From positions 1 to 11,517 of the forward strand of contig JAISBK010000031.1 of NCBI GenBank assembly GCA_031266255.1: a stretch of DNA of 11,517 bases, given 5' to 3'. The position numbers and the translations under genes are program-made. This DNA is from Treponema sp. (GTDB lineage: Bacteria; Spirochaetota; Spirochaetia; Treponematales; Breznakiellaceae). Each line of letters begins with the position of its first letter. The first letter of the stretch is position 1. The notes under the pieces were generated by a model, which worked only from the letters and a program-made list of their open reading frames with translations, was not told where the DNA came from and did not search any database. Shown in pieces: positions 1 through 6,995 of this stretch.

Positions 1-1325
1 CGCGCCATCATGGATTGGGATGCAGGATTTCGATTTAGCTTAGTCATCTTTTTCATCATGGTACGCATCTTTTCAAATTTCTTGATGAGCCGGGCCACTT
101 CCGCCACCGATGTACCGGATCCTCTGGCTATACGGGTACGCCGGGAAGGGCCTATAATCAGATGATTCAACCGTTCTTTCCGGGTCATGGAGGTTAATAT
201 AGCCTCTTGCCCTTTGAAATCCTCTTTGTTAATATCCTCTTCGCTTACCTTGCCCGCTATACCGGGGATCATATCCAGCATAGATTGGAGGGAACCCATC
301 TTCTTCATCGACCGGAGCTGATTAAGCCAATCATCCAGGGTAAAGGTCTCCCTTTCCATCTTCTTCTGCAGGGCTTCCGCTTCTTTTTGGTTGATCACGG
401 ATTGGGCTTTTTCAACCAAGCTCACCACATCACCCATGCCCAAGATTCGGCCTGCAATGCGATCCGGATGGAAAAGTTCAAAATCTTCGGGTTTTTCCCC
501 GGTACCCACGAACTTGAGGGGTTTGCCCGTGATGGTCTTGAGGGATAAAGCCGCCCCACCCCGAGTATCGGAATCGAATTTGGTTAAGACCACCCCGGTA
601 AGGCCGACCTTTTCATCAAAAACCTTGGCAATATCTACCGCAGACTGACCGGTCATGGAATCCGCCACCAGGAGCAGCTCGTCTGGTGCAGCAGCCTGCT
701 TCAACCGGGAAAGTTCCGCCATCATAGGTTCATCTATCTGGAGCCGGCCTGTGGTATCAATGATCAGGGTGTCGATCATATTCTGCCGCGCCCAATTCAC
801 CGCATCTTTATACACCTTGACACTGTCCGTGGCCCCTATTTTTTTGTAGACCGGTACCTCCACTTGATTTCCCAAAATCGCCAGCTGCTCTATGGCTGCG
901 GGCCTGACTAGGTCGCAAGCCACCAGTAACGGATGCCTACCTTCTTTTTTGAGCCGAAGGGCCAACTTGGCAGAGCTGGTGGTCTTTCCTGAACCCTGAA
1001 GCCCTAACATCAGGATGCAAGAAAGGGTATCGGGCCCTTTCAGGTGTAGATCCTGTTTGGTATCCCCCAAAAAAAACACAAGCTTGTCATGGACGATCTT
1101 AATAAACTGCTGTCCCGGATTGACCGAACGGAGTACCTTCTCACCCTTAGCCTCATCTATGGTGGCATTGACAAAACGGCGGACTACCCGCAAGTTTACA
1201 TCCGCTTCTAACAAGGCCATCTTAATGGTTTCTACTGCATCATTGATATTTTTTTCCGTAATGGCGCTCTTGCCGGAAATAGTCCTAAGCGCATCGGATA
1301 TTTTCTGAGTAAGTTTATCTAACAT
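1..1325 (-). CDS. ffh: Signal recognition particle GTPase Ffh (SRP54), C-terminus cut by window edge
   Basis: Ffh binds 4.5S RNA and the signal sequences of nascent membrane proteins, and delivers ribosomes to FtsY at the inner membrane, with GTP hydrolysis. My own translation gives 441 residues before the left edge; the family is usually about 440-500, so only the extreme C-terminus is missing. Visible parts: helical N domain (about 1-95, starting MLDKLTQKIS); P-loop GLQGSGKTT at 108-116; DLVRPAA near 135; G3 motif DTTGR near 190; TKFDSDTRGG (G4 region) near 246; and the methionine-rich M domain (KKMGSLQSMLDMIPG, later RMARG-like RIARGSGTSVAEV and KKFEKMRTMMKKM). The ATG at 1325 fits the family N-terminus. 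No Shine-Dalgarno precedes it, and a predicted -10 box lies only 6 nt upstream, so the mRNA may be leaderless. It sits 125 bp behind the Hsp70 gene. The identification is near certain. Confidence 0.96.
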   Translation of the reverse strand, partial: MLDKLTQKISDALRTISGKSAITEKNINDAVETIKMALLEADVNLRVVRRFVNATIDEAKGEKVLRSVNPGQQFIKIVHDKLVFFLGDTKQDLHLKGPDTLSCILMLGLQGSGKTTSSAKLALRLKKEGRHPLLVACDLVRPAAIEQLAILGNQVEVPVYKKIGATDSVKVYKDAVNWARQNMIDTLIIDTTGRLQIDEPMMAELSRLKQAAAPDELLLVADSMTGQSAVDIAKVFDEKVGLTGVVLTKFDSDTRGGAALSLKTITGKPLKFVGTGEKPEDFELFHPDRIAGRILGMGDVVSLVEKAQSVINQKEAEALQKKMERETFTLDDWLNQLRSMKKMGSLQSMLDMIPGIAGKVSEEDINKEDFKGQEAILTSMTRKERLNHLIIGPSRRTRIARGSGTSVAEVARLIKKFEKMRTMMKKMTKLNRNPASQSMMA

Positions 1326-1331
1326 AGTTCT

Positions 1332-1361
1332 ATTGTACCCCCGGCCTAGATAATCTTACAA
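1332..1361 (-). promoter_or_regulatory. Predicted ffh promoter directly abutting the start codon
   Basis: On the minus strand there is a -35-like TTGTAA (1361-1356, 4 of 6 consensus), an 18-bp spacer, and a -10 TACAAT (1337-1332, 5 of 6). Only 6 nt separate the -10 box from the ffh ATG (1325-1323), so transcription would begin at or next to the start codon. Sequence pattern only. Confidence 0.45.
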
Positions 1362-1378
1362 GCCCACCAGCGAACGTA

Positions 1379-1402
1379 CCTTGGCCCTGCAAATGGCCTA
1401 GG
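1379..1402. repeat. Imperfect inverted repeat in the hsp70-ffh gap
   Basis: The arms CCTTGGCC and GGCCTAGG pair with one mismatch around an 8-nt loop. The hairpin lies between the Hsp70 stop and the ffh promoter. No T-run follows on either strand, so it is not a standard intrinsic terminator. It could be an mRNA-end structure or an operator. The rest of 1326-1450 shows no gene; a 4.5S RNA was looked for and not found. Confidence 0.35.
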
Positions 1403-1450
1403 ACGTAACCTCCTTTCGGAACGCCTCCACGTATATGGTCGATTGTGCGG

Positions 1451-4147
1451 TTATTCTTCATCGTCATCCACGTTGTTTATTTTCTGTAACAAAAACCGTT
1501 CATCTTCTTCACTCAACAATTCCCCTTTAATCAACTGTAAGGCAACCGTGAGATGTTTAGTGGTTTCGTAATAGACCATGATCTTGTGAATACGATCCTG
1601 TACCGTATCTGCAAAGTCTCTGCTTACCGGATCTACGGCACTTTCCCGTTGATCGCAGATCAACCCGAGTGAAATCAGCGCACATTGCCGGTTATTGCCG
1701 TTCAACGTATGATTCTCCATGATTTCTAGTATTTTATTCACCACCTCATGCAGGTCCAAGGATTCAGCAGCTTTGCCGTTCCGCTGTAAACCCACGCCTA
1801 TTCCCCATAAACTGCTGCGTAAGGATGTTTCCTGTATCCGCTCATAGATCCATGCCACCGCGGTTTGTGATACTGCGTGGGCATAGATGAGCGTATCTTC
1901 ATACCGTGTACCCTTATCATGAAAGGCAAGCAGGGTTTCAAGCTGCTGGGTATCACCGAATAAGCCGATGTTCCGGATCGCTTCATTAATGGTGGCGACT
2001 TTATCGCCGCTTACGGAGATGAACGTATGGTTAATTGCCGAAGCAATCGTAATGCACCGCTGAACCAGGGTTTGCTGATAGGATTTATCCCATCTTGGAG
2101 CAAACTTCCGGGAGAGAATCAGCAAACGCTGGATAAAAAATTCATCCCGTTTCTGCTGCTGCTGCTGTCTGTACAGATCCTTCAGTATGACCTCGGCAAA
2201 GTCAACAGAATTGCTGCACGAAAGGATCGTTCTTATGCATAACTTAATTCGTTTGTTGATATCATCTTTGTTCCCCTTTCTTCTTTGCTGGTATAAAGCG
2301 GCAAGTTTGGTGATTTCATTGTTTGGAATCAAGTAGGATCCCTGCTTGGGAGCCATTAAGTACCGGGAAGCAACCGTCGTCCCTTTATCAACCGAGATGG
2401 TGGTTATCCCCTCTTCAAAACCAGTTGAAGCTCTGAAAGATAGGATCTTACTCCGGCTGAGGCTAAATTGAATAGAAACCGTCGCCCCGTTTCTATAGGA
2501 TTTTTCAAAGGTCATTTCTCCTGAGGCAATCGTCGTATACCCTCCTGAAGTATCTTTTCTCCGTATCGGTATTTTGATTTTATTCTGATGGGGATCTATC
2601 GAAAATCCATCAATGTTGTTTGAAATAAAGGGGAGTTCTGATCCGGCGTCCACCAATAATTCATGGGCCCCTCCCTTGGTTCCCAGGAAGAGGGCCTCAT
2701 TTAAAATGGTACTTCTTAGTTGTATACCCGAATTATTACCGGTATTCACCGGTAATCCCACATCCGCTTCCCCGTATTTATGCAGATAATAATGATACAC
2801 CGCTGCACCTCGGGCAACTGCCTGGTCAGGATCCAGGGCAACAATGGGTTTAAAACTAAAAAACCGTTCAAGCCTGTCTTGGATGAGGTACAATTTAGAC
2901 ATGCCGCCGTTTAACACGACCGCATCAACCACGACCGTATGAGCCCGTAATTTATGGGATGCTTTTTTTAACACATCCAATATAGGGTAAATAATAGTAT
3001 TGATCGATGTTTCGTCCTGAATCGTATCAAAACGTTTGTAGTCTTGATACTGTAAGTGATTTCCTAACAGGGGATCAATAATTTTTTCAAATTGATCTTT
3101 GCTAAAGGTATCATCATAAGCATAGCCGTTATGCATACGGCCGCCTACAGAACTCTCGATGGCTTCATCTCCCCAAGTATCATCTTGGGTAGTTGACACT
3201 TGATCATTGATATCTATTTTTAAATTTTCAGAATAACTTACTAACTGTGCCATTACTTCTTCTTTTTCTGCTTCTATCTTGTGTACGATACTGGGGGTAT
3301 TGCGATATTGATTGCAATACCGGATATACATTTCCTGGGCCAAGAATAAATCAAAGTCATCTCCTCCAAGACGGGTGTACCGGTTTGTGGCAATCTCATC
3401 CATTTGTAAAATCTCGTTATTTTTATCATTTCTGCTGATGGTATGTAAGGTTATATCAAGGGTTCCTCCTCCAATATCAAACACCAAGACTTTTTGCGCT
3501 TGTGAAGTATCCAGGATGTGGGCTGGTATTTCTCCTTTTTGCATTTGATTGAGTAAATCATACATCACCGCATTGGGTTCAGAAAGCAGGACCTGTCGCT
3601 TGCTTCTATCTTTATTGAGTACATCTATCCCAGCAAGTCTTGCTGCCTCAACCGTGGCTTGACACATGGCCGCATCAAAACTAGCCGGTACGGTAATGAT
3701 CGCATCCCGGATCTCCCGGTGATACACCCGCTTAATTTCTGAAAGCATGTGTTTGAGGATTTGCGCCGCGATTGCCTCAGGGGTCTTGTCTGGAATATCA
3801 GGACTGAGGCCGATCAAACTGGTTTGTCCCATCTGGCTCTTTATGGAGCGAGCCACAAACGTAGGCCGCATGGTGTACTGTCTTTTGGCAAAATCACCGA
3901 CGAGCGGTTTCAGGTCTCCCTTGCGATCCTCCCGGTAATACACGTACGAGGGAAGCAAGGGTTTTTTTACCGTACAGCCTTTGAATCCATCAGCATGAAC
4001 CACAGTGGAAAACACATCCTCATACCGGGTAATATCCACCACCTTGTTCACGATGTTGCCGCTGGGGGTGAGATTTATGATGGATAACACCGAATTGGTG
4101 GTACCCAAATCAATACCCACGCATAGTTCGTCATGATCATCTGTCAT
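1451..4147 (-). CDS. Divergent Hsp70 (DnaK-like ATPase) with large helical C-terminal extension
   Basis: An 898-residue Hsp70-family protein; DnaK is about 640. The actin-like ATPase domain spans about 8-460 and looks competent: phosphate-1 motif GIDLGTTNS (11-19), AKRQ with the catalytic-type Lys88, LSEPNAV with Glu190, phosphate-2 DIGGGTLDIT (224-233), VVLNGGMSKL (410-419), and LDPDQAVARGAAV (438-450). A region rich in acidic residues and Gly (about 313-346) and extra sequence near 360-382 sit where DnaK has subdomain IIB/IIA surface. The DnaK-type hydrophobic linker (LLLDV) is not seen; a Gly/Asn-rich stretch (about 464-474) replaces it. A beta-rich, SBD-beta-like segment follows (about 476-600). 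The usual lid is replaced by about 290 residues of predicted helices (610-898), with a run of five Gln (661-665) and an acidic end. ATG 4147 has GAGG 6 nt upstream and overlaps the previous gene by 11 nt, suggesting translational coupling. It is clearly Hsp70-like but not canonical DnaK or HscA; its substrate is unknown. Confidence 0.9.
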   Translation of the reverse strand: MTDDHDELCVGIDLGTTNSVLSIINLTPSGNIVNKVVDITRYEDVFSTVVHADGFKGCTVKKPLLPSYVYYREDRKGDLKPLVGDFAKRQYTMRPTFVARSIKSQMGQTSLIGLSPDIPDKTPEAIAAQILKHMLSEIKRVYHREIRDAIITVPASFDAAMCQATVEAARLAGIDVLNKDRSKRQVLLSEPNAVMYDLLNQMQKGEIPAHILDTSQAQKVLVFDIGGGTLDITLHTISRNDKNNEILQMDEIATNRYTRLGGDDFDLFLAQEMYIRYCNQYRNTPSIVHKIEAEKEEVMAQLVSYSENLKIDINDQVSTTQDDTWGDEAIESSVGGRMHNGYAYDDTFSKDQFEKIIDPLLGNHLQYQDYKRFDTIQDETSINTIIYPILDVLKKASHKLRAHTVVVDAVVLNGGMSKLYLIQDRLERFFSFKPIVALDPDQAVARGAAVYHYYLHKYGEADVGLPVNTGNNSGIQLRSTILNEALFLGTKGGAHELLVDAGSELPFISNNIDGFSIDPHQNKIKIPIRRKDTSGGYTTIASGEMTFEKSYRNGATVSIQFSLSRSKILSFRASTGFEEGITTISVDKGTTVASRYLMAPKQGSYLIPNNEITKLAALYQQRRKGNKDDINKRIKLCIRTILSCSNSVDFAEVILKDLYRQQQQQKRDEFFIQRLLILSRKFAPRWDKSYQQTLVQRCITIASAINHTFISVSGDKVATINEAIRNIGLFGDTQQLETLLAFHDKGTRYEDTLIYAHAVSQTAVAWIYERIQETSLRSSLWGIGVGLQRNGKAAESLDLHEVVNKILEIMENHTLNGNNRQCALISLGLICDQRESAVDPVSRDFADTVQDRIHKIMVYYETTKHLTVALQLIKGELLSEEDERFLLQKINNVDDDEE
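2153..2167. repeat. (CTG)5 / (CAG)5 trinucleotide run inside the Hsp70 gene
   Basis: Five perfect CTG units on the plus strand read as CAG codons on the coding strand and give Gln661-665. Slippage here would change the number of Gln without breaking the frame. It lies in the non-conserved C-terminal extension. Confidence 0.9.
2735..2756. repeat. Perfect inverted repeat at the ATPase/SBD junction of the Hsp70 gene
   Basis: Arms ATTACCGGT (2735-2743) and ACCGGTAAT (2748-2756) are perfect reverse complements with a 4-nt spacer (ATTC). The repeat encodes roughly residues 465-471 of the Hsp70, the Gly/Asn-rich stretch between the nucleotide-binding and substrate-binding parts. The role is unknown and chance is possible. 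Confidence 0.85.
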
Positions 4148-5174
4148 ATTTTTCCTCTTTTATTTCTTTTATGGTAGGACGAGATAATTGTCTGTCTTTG
4201 TCCTTAAACTGCCAACCCGGTGAAATGACTTCCACCTTTTTGACTTCTTGGTCATCTTTAAAGGGTGAACCACGGTACGTGTAATTTTCAATATCCTTAC
4301 TTTTGACCGTCATAATCGTACCAATACGGAGTACCGGATTAATACCGCTATCTTTTACAAACTGGACGAGTTTCCGTATCAAGATGGTAAGCCCGTTTAT
4401 CTCGACCGGTAATTCGTACCTGCGCTTCTTAAGCTCATCTAATCCCGCTTTAGTGGCAAACAAGCCGTCCAGGATAAAGCCGTATTTTTCTGAATTCAAC
4501 GATGAAAAAAAATTCGCTATTTCCTGGGTTTTGCTTTCTTGTATTTGGATTTCAAATTCATTTTGCAGTTCTTCCAATATCTCGTTCGTCCTGCGCAGCT
4601 GCTCTTCTTTACGGGCAAGTTGCTGCTCAAATCGTTCTGAACTGGGTACATCCCTTTCATGGGCACGATATATATCCTCTGCATTATAAATAATATCCAA
4701 AAGACAGTTTTTTGCATACGATCTGCTCAGATGAAAGATACCCTTAGCGTGCTCAAGTTTCTGCAGTACCGGATGATTTACAAAAAGAGCCATCAGGACG
4801 CACCGCATCTCATTGGGGTGTATATTCGGCGCCGCGGTATAGTCCCTGAATTGCTTAAAGGAAGGCATATCCCCATTAAGGCAATTAAACCCCACTTCTC
4901 CCATCTGCAGGGCGGTTTGTATTATCTGCTTCCGTTCACTTATGTTGAGGTTCATGTTCCTGAGCTTATGAATTATCTTATGACCGTTGTACTCTTCGGT
5001 ACCTGATTGAGTATTGAGCAGCGCTGCAATCTGCCACGGGTCACATTCAGGATGCAGACAGTATTCGGTCAACAACGTATTTTCCACAAGATATATATCT
5101 CGATTATGGGCAATTCTCCTAGTATGCTTGACAATTACATTATCCAGTTCTTCAAGGATATCCTTTGGTATCAT
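4137..5174 (-). CDS. GrpE-like putative nucleotide-exchange partner with extra N-terminal region
   Basis: A 345-residue protein from the ATG at 5174. I chose this start because AAAGGAG lies 5 nt upstream; a longer reading back to 5309 would overlap the MBL gene by about 100 nt and has no such site. Residues 1-170 are a mostly helical region I do not recognise. Residues about 178-217 are charged heptad-like sequence, a likely coiled coil. Residues about 218-340 resemble the GrpE helical bundle plus beta-wing: KLVQFVKDSGINPVLRIG, then TYRGSPF, then VEVISPGW and RQLSRPTIKEIK, which matches the end of GrpE (VEVLQKGY, R-LRP--VKV). GrpE exchanges ADP on Hsp70, and the next gene, overlapping by 11 nt, is an Hsp70, so this is probably its dedicated cofactor. 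The GrpE relation is by eye and remote; GrpE itself is only about 190 residues. Confidence 0.75.
   Translation of the reverse strand: MIPKDILEELDNVIVKHTRRIAHNRDIYLVENTLLTEYCLHPECDPWQIAALLNTQSGTEEYNGHKIIHKLRNMNLNISERKQIIQTALQMGEVGFNCLNGDMPSFKQFRDYTAAPNIHPNEMRCVLMALFVNHPVLQKLEHAKGIFHLSRSYAKNCLLDIIYNAEDIYRAHERDVPSSERFEQQLARKEEQLRRTNEILEELQNEFEIQIQESKTQEIANFFSSLNSEKYGFILDGLFATKAGLDELKKRRYELPVEINGLTILIRKLVQFVKDSGINPVLRIGTIMTVKSKDIENYTYRGSPFKDDQEVKKVEVISPGWQFKDKDRQLSRPTIKEIKEEKYDR
4153..4159 (-). promoter_or_regulatory. Ribosome binding site of the Hsp70 gene, inside the upstream gene
   Basis: The minus strand reads AAGAGGA with GAGG ending 6 nt before ATG 4147. It lies within the last codons of the GrpE-like gene, so the downstream start would be opened by ribosomes finishing the upstream one. 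Confidence 0.6.
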
Positions 5175-5179
5175 AAGCA

Positions 5180-5186
5180 CTCCTTT
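5180..5186 (-). promoter_or_regulatory. Ribosome binding site fixing the GrpE-like start
   Basis: AAAGGAG on the minus strand, 5 nt before the ATG at 5174. This strong site lies in the 28-nt gap after the MBL stop codon and decides the start in favour of 5174 over longer in-frame choices. Confidence 0.8.
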
Positions 5187-5202
5187 ACTTATTTTATTTA
5201 TC

Positions 5203-6372
5203 TTATATGGTATATATTTCACCATTCTCAGCATAGATAAACTGGCTTCTACAAGCAGCACAAGCCATGAGTTCTGCTTCCAAACAATTAGCCGCGCCTT
5301 CAACATCATACCCGGTATGCACCAGGATGACGGTTTTTGGATTATAGGTGAGTATAAAATGCTTTAACTCACGATACGTTGGATGCAATGAAAAATCAAC
5401 TTTCTGCGTATACCGTTGCGTGTCAGGAAGGGTGTAAAAAGCCCCCGGATATTTTCGCCCAATCCACAACCCTGGTACCGTACCAGATCCTGCATGATTC
5501 CAGGGTTTTAAGACCCGGATGTTCATGTGCTCCATTTTTTCTGCCAAGGACAGCAAGTACCGGTCAATATATACCGGTACCGTAGGTAAGCTGTTTTTTT
5601 CCATAGCATCATTGATAACCTGTAAAACCTCCCATGCTTTGGTAAGCTGCGCTGTTTCTAAATATATCGAATATCCTGCTTCCAATTTTCTCTGTATTGA
5701 CTTCATGAGTAACCGTATCTTTCTGTTTATTCTCGCCGAGGTATGGGACGGGTGTTTTGCGTGAAGCCCGCATACAATAATCGTATCAAATTGCAGCCCA
5801 GCAGGTAAAATATAGGAGGAAGTCAGGGCACTGGGCTGACAGGAAAAATCACCGGTATAGAGGATGCTTCGGTCAGGGGTTTTGATGTGTACCATAGCCG
5901 CGCCGGGTATATGCCCTGCCTCATAGAAGGTAACCGTATAACCGGGTAAGGGAATGGGACGGCAATACCCCTCAGTAATAATAGCACTGATTGCCCTGTT
6001 GATCTGTATTTCTTCATATTCCTGCTGCAGGCTCGTCTTTGCACCGGTGTAGGTGCCCCCCCTATCCCAAAGCATATAGGCAATCAGGGCTTGGGTGATG
6101 GGAGTGGCATAGATGCTCCCCTGCGTACATTCTGAAGCCAGATACACCAGTTCCCCGACATGGTCATAGTGACTATGGGATATAAAGATATGGTTAAGCT
6201 GCTGTAAGGATTCAAGGAAGGGCGGTCTTAAGATGAAGGAGAAATGGGGAGCCAGCTGAGGAGTTTTGCCGCAATCCAAGAGGATATTCCACTCATTTAT
6301 TTGGAGGAAATAACAACTTGCCCCCACTTCCTGGCCGCCGCCTAAGGCTACAAACCGCACCCTGGTTTTCAT
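5203..6372 (-). CDS. Metallo-beta-lactamase-fold protein, beta-CASP-like
   Basis: A 389-residue MBL-fold hydrolase of the RNA/DNA-nuclease-like branch (RNase J / CPSF73 style). Visible metal ligands: His66-Ser-His68-Tyr-Asp70-His71 (HSHYDH), His154 in AGHIPGA, and Asp175 in TGDFS. The C-terminal stretch FSLHPTYRELKHFI with His330 and VILVHTG with His352 matches the beta-CASP 'FSAHAD...VFLVHGE' region (motifs B and C). The beta-CASP cap (about 200-320) is degenerate: where motif A usually has Glu (ESTYG-like) there is CGLHAKHPS, and the SxGM-type motif is not evident. So it should bind two metals, but substrate choice may differ from known RNases. No signal peptide, hence cytoplasmic. ATG 6372 has AAAGG 6 nt upstream. 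It is the first gene of the MBL / GrpE-like / Hsp70 operon. The family call is firm; the substrate is unknown. Confidence 0.88.
   Translation of the reverse strand: MKTRVRFVALGGGQEVGASCYFLQINEWNILLDCGKTPQLAPHFSFILRPPFLESLQQLNHIFISHSHYDHVGELVYLASECTQGSIYATPITQALIAYMLWDRGGTYTGAKTSLQQEYEEIQINRAISAIITEGYCRPIPLPGYTVTFYEAGHIPGAAMVHIKTPDRSILYTGDFSCQPSALTSSYILPAGLQFDTIIVCGLHAKHPSHTSARINRKIRLLMKSIQRKLEAGYSIYLETAQLTKAWEVLQVINDAMEKNSLPTVPVYIDRYLLSLAEKMEHMNIRVLKPWNHAGSGTVPGLWIGRKYPGAFYTLPDTQRYTQKVDFSLHPTYRELKHFILTYNPKTVILVHTGYDVEGAANCLEAELMACAACRSQFIYAENGEIYTI
5557..5580. repeat. Perfect inverted repeat with ACCGGT cores inside the MBL gene
   Basis: Arms GTACCGGT (5557-5564) and ACCGGTAC (5573-5580) flank an 8-nt A+T-rich spacer. 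It shares the ACCGGT core with the inverted repeat in the Hsp70 gene. It lies in coding sequence for the degenerate beta-CASP region. Confidence 0.85.
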
Positions 6373-6416
6373 GTTTTTCCTTTGAACATACTGTTTTCAA
6401 CATGCTTTTTTACCTT

Positions 6417-6445
6417 ACTATAGGACGATTCTTTAGTACAGAGTA
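6417..6445 (-). promoter_or_regulatory. Candidate promoter of the MBL / GrpE-like / Hsp70 operon
   Basis: A -10-like TATAGT (6422-6417, 5 of 6) lies about 45 nt before the MBL ATG. At a 17-bp spacing the -35 position is TACTCT (6445-6440), which is poor, so an activator or alternative sigma factor may be needed. The -35 region falls inside the palindrome at 6436-6451. Confidence 0.35.
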
Positions 6446-6451
6446 CTGTAC
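6436..6451. promoter_or_regulatory. Palindrome GTACAG-N4-CTGTAC, possible operator
   Basis: A perfect inverted repeat with 6-bp arms and spacer AGTA lies in the 111-bp gap before the MBL operon, over the predicted -35 region. Its size and position suit a dimeric regulator. No regulator gene is adjacent. The rest of the gap (6373-6483) holds no gene; a weaker repeat, TTGAA...TTCAA (6382-6400), overlaps the leader. Confidence 0.45.
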
Positions 6452-6483
6452 CAAGAGCAAAGGGATGATTCGGTGTATGATTA

Positions 6484-6993
6484 CTACTTACCCGGCAACA
6501 ACAAACCGGTGTGGTTTAAGCGGCGTTTTTTGAAAAGGCGGCTTATCGTCATGTGGGATATGGTATCCACATACTGCAATTCCACGCAGGTATGGGCCAG
6601 TAATCTCAAGGTCCAACTGCGGTATCCAGCAGGGGGCTTACTATAGACCAAAGCCATGATACGGGCTTCAAGGTCGCCGGTTATTTTAGGGGGTATCGGT
6701 GGGGTTTCCCGTTTTTTACGTTGTAAAAAAGCGGTGAGGTCTGCGGCGGCCTCAAAGTCCTTTTTCACATTTTGAACGGTCTGGCGGCTCACGCCGATAC
6801 GGTATGCAATGGCTGCTTCGGTATCGGGTTTCCGGTTGTCTGCGGTATCCAGAGCAAGGATGATGGCTGCCCGCTTCGCTAATCTGCCGTGCTCTTTCCC
6901 GGTTTTCGTAAACCGTTCAAGTTCCTGGCGTGCTTCCGAGCTTAGTTCAATGCTCCGCTTGGTTCTGATGAGCGATGCGTGCGTCTCCAACAC
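6484..6993 (-). pseudogene. Truncated IS630-family transposase (DNA-binding part only)
   Basis: About 169 residues from the GTG at 6993. They match the N-terminal half of IS630-type transposases: SIELSSEARQELERFTKTGK, a first HTH (EAAIAYRIGVSRQTVQNVKKDF), then a winged-helix segment with PPAGYRSWTLRLLA and DTISHMTISRLFKKRRL. Intact relatives continue with about 200 more residues carrying the DDE catalytic triad. Here the frame ends just after the second HTH (HTGLLLPGK), and no continuation is visible downstream before the MBL gene. The start is unclear: GTG 6993 or TTG 6990 directly follow the luxS stop, without a ribosome site, and an upstream ATG (7065) lies inside luxS. It is almost surely a remnant of an insertion. 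An alternative is a domesticated DNA-binding protein, since the remaining frame is open. Confidence 0.72.
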
Positions 6994-6995
6994 CG

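Noticed and set aside
1326..1450. 4.5S (SRP) RNA gene next to ffh
   Set aside because: The gap has a GAAA-capped mini-hairpin, but the conserved SRP domain IV pattern (GGAA loop with the AGCAG asymmetric bulge) is not there on either strand, and the space is mostly taken by the ffh promoter.
5175..5309. Longer N-terminus for the GrpE-like protein (start at 5309)
   Set aside because: It would overlap the MBL coding region by about 100 nt, and the strong AAAGGAG lies just before the ATG at 5174.
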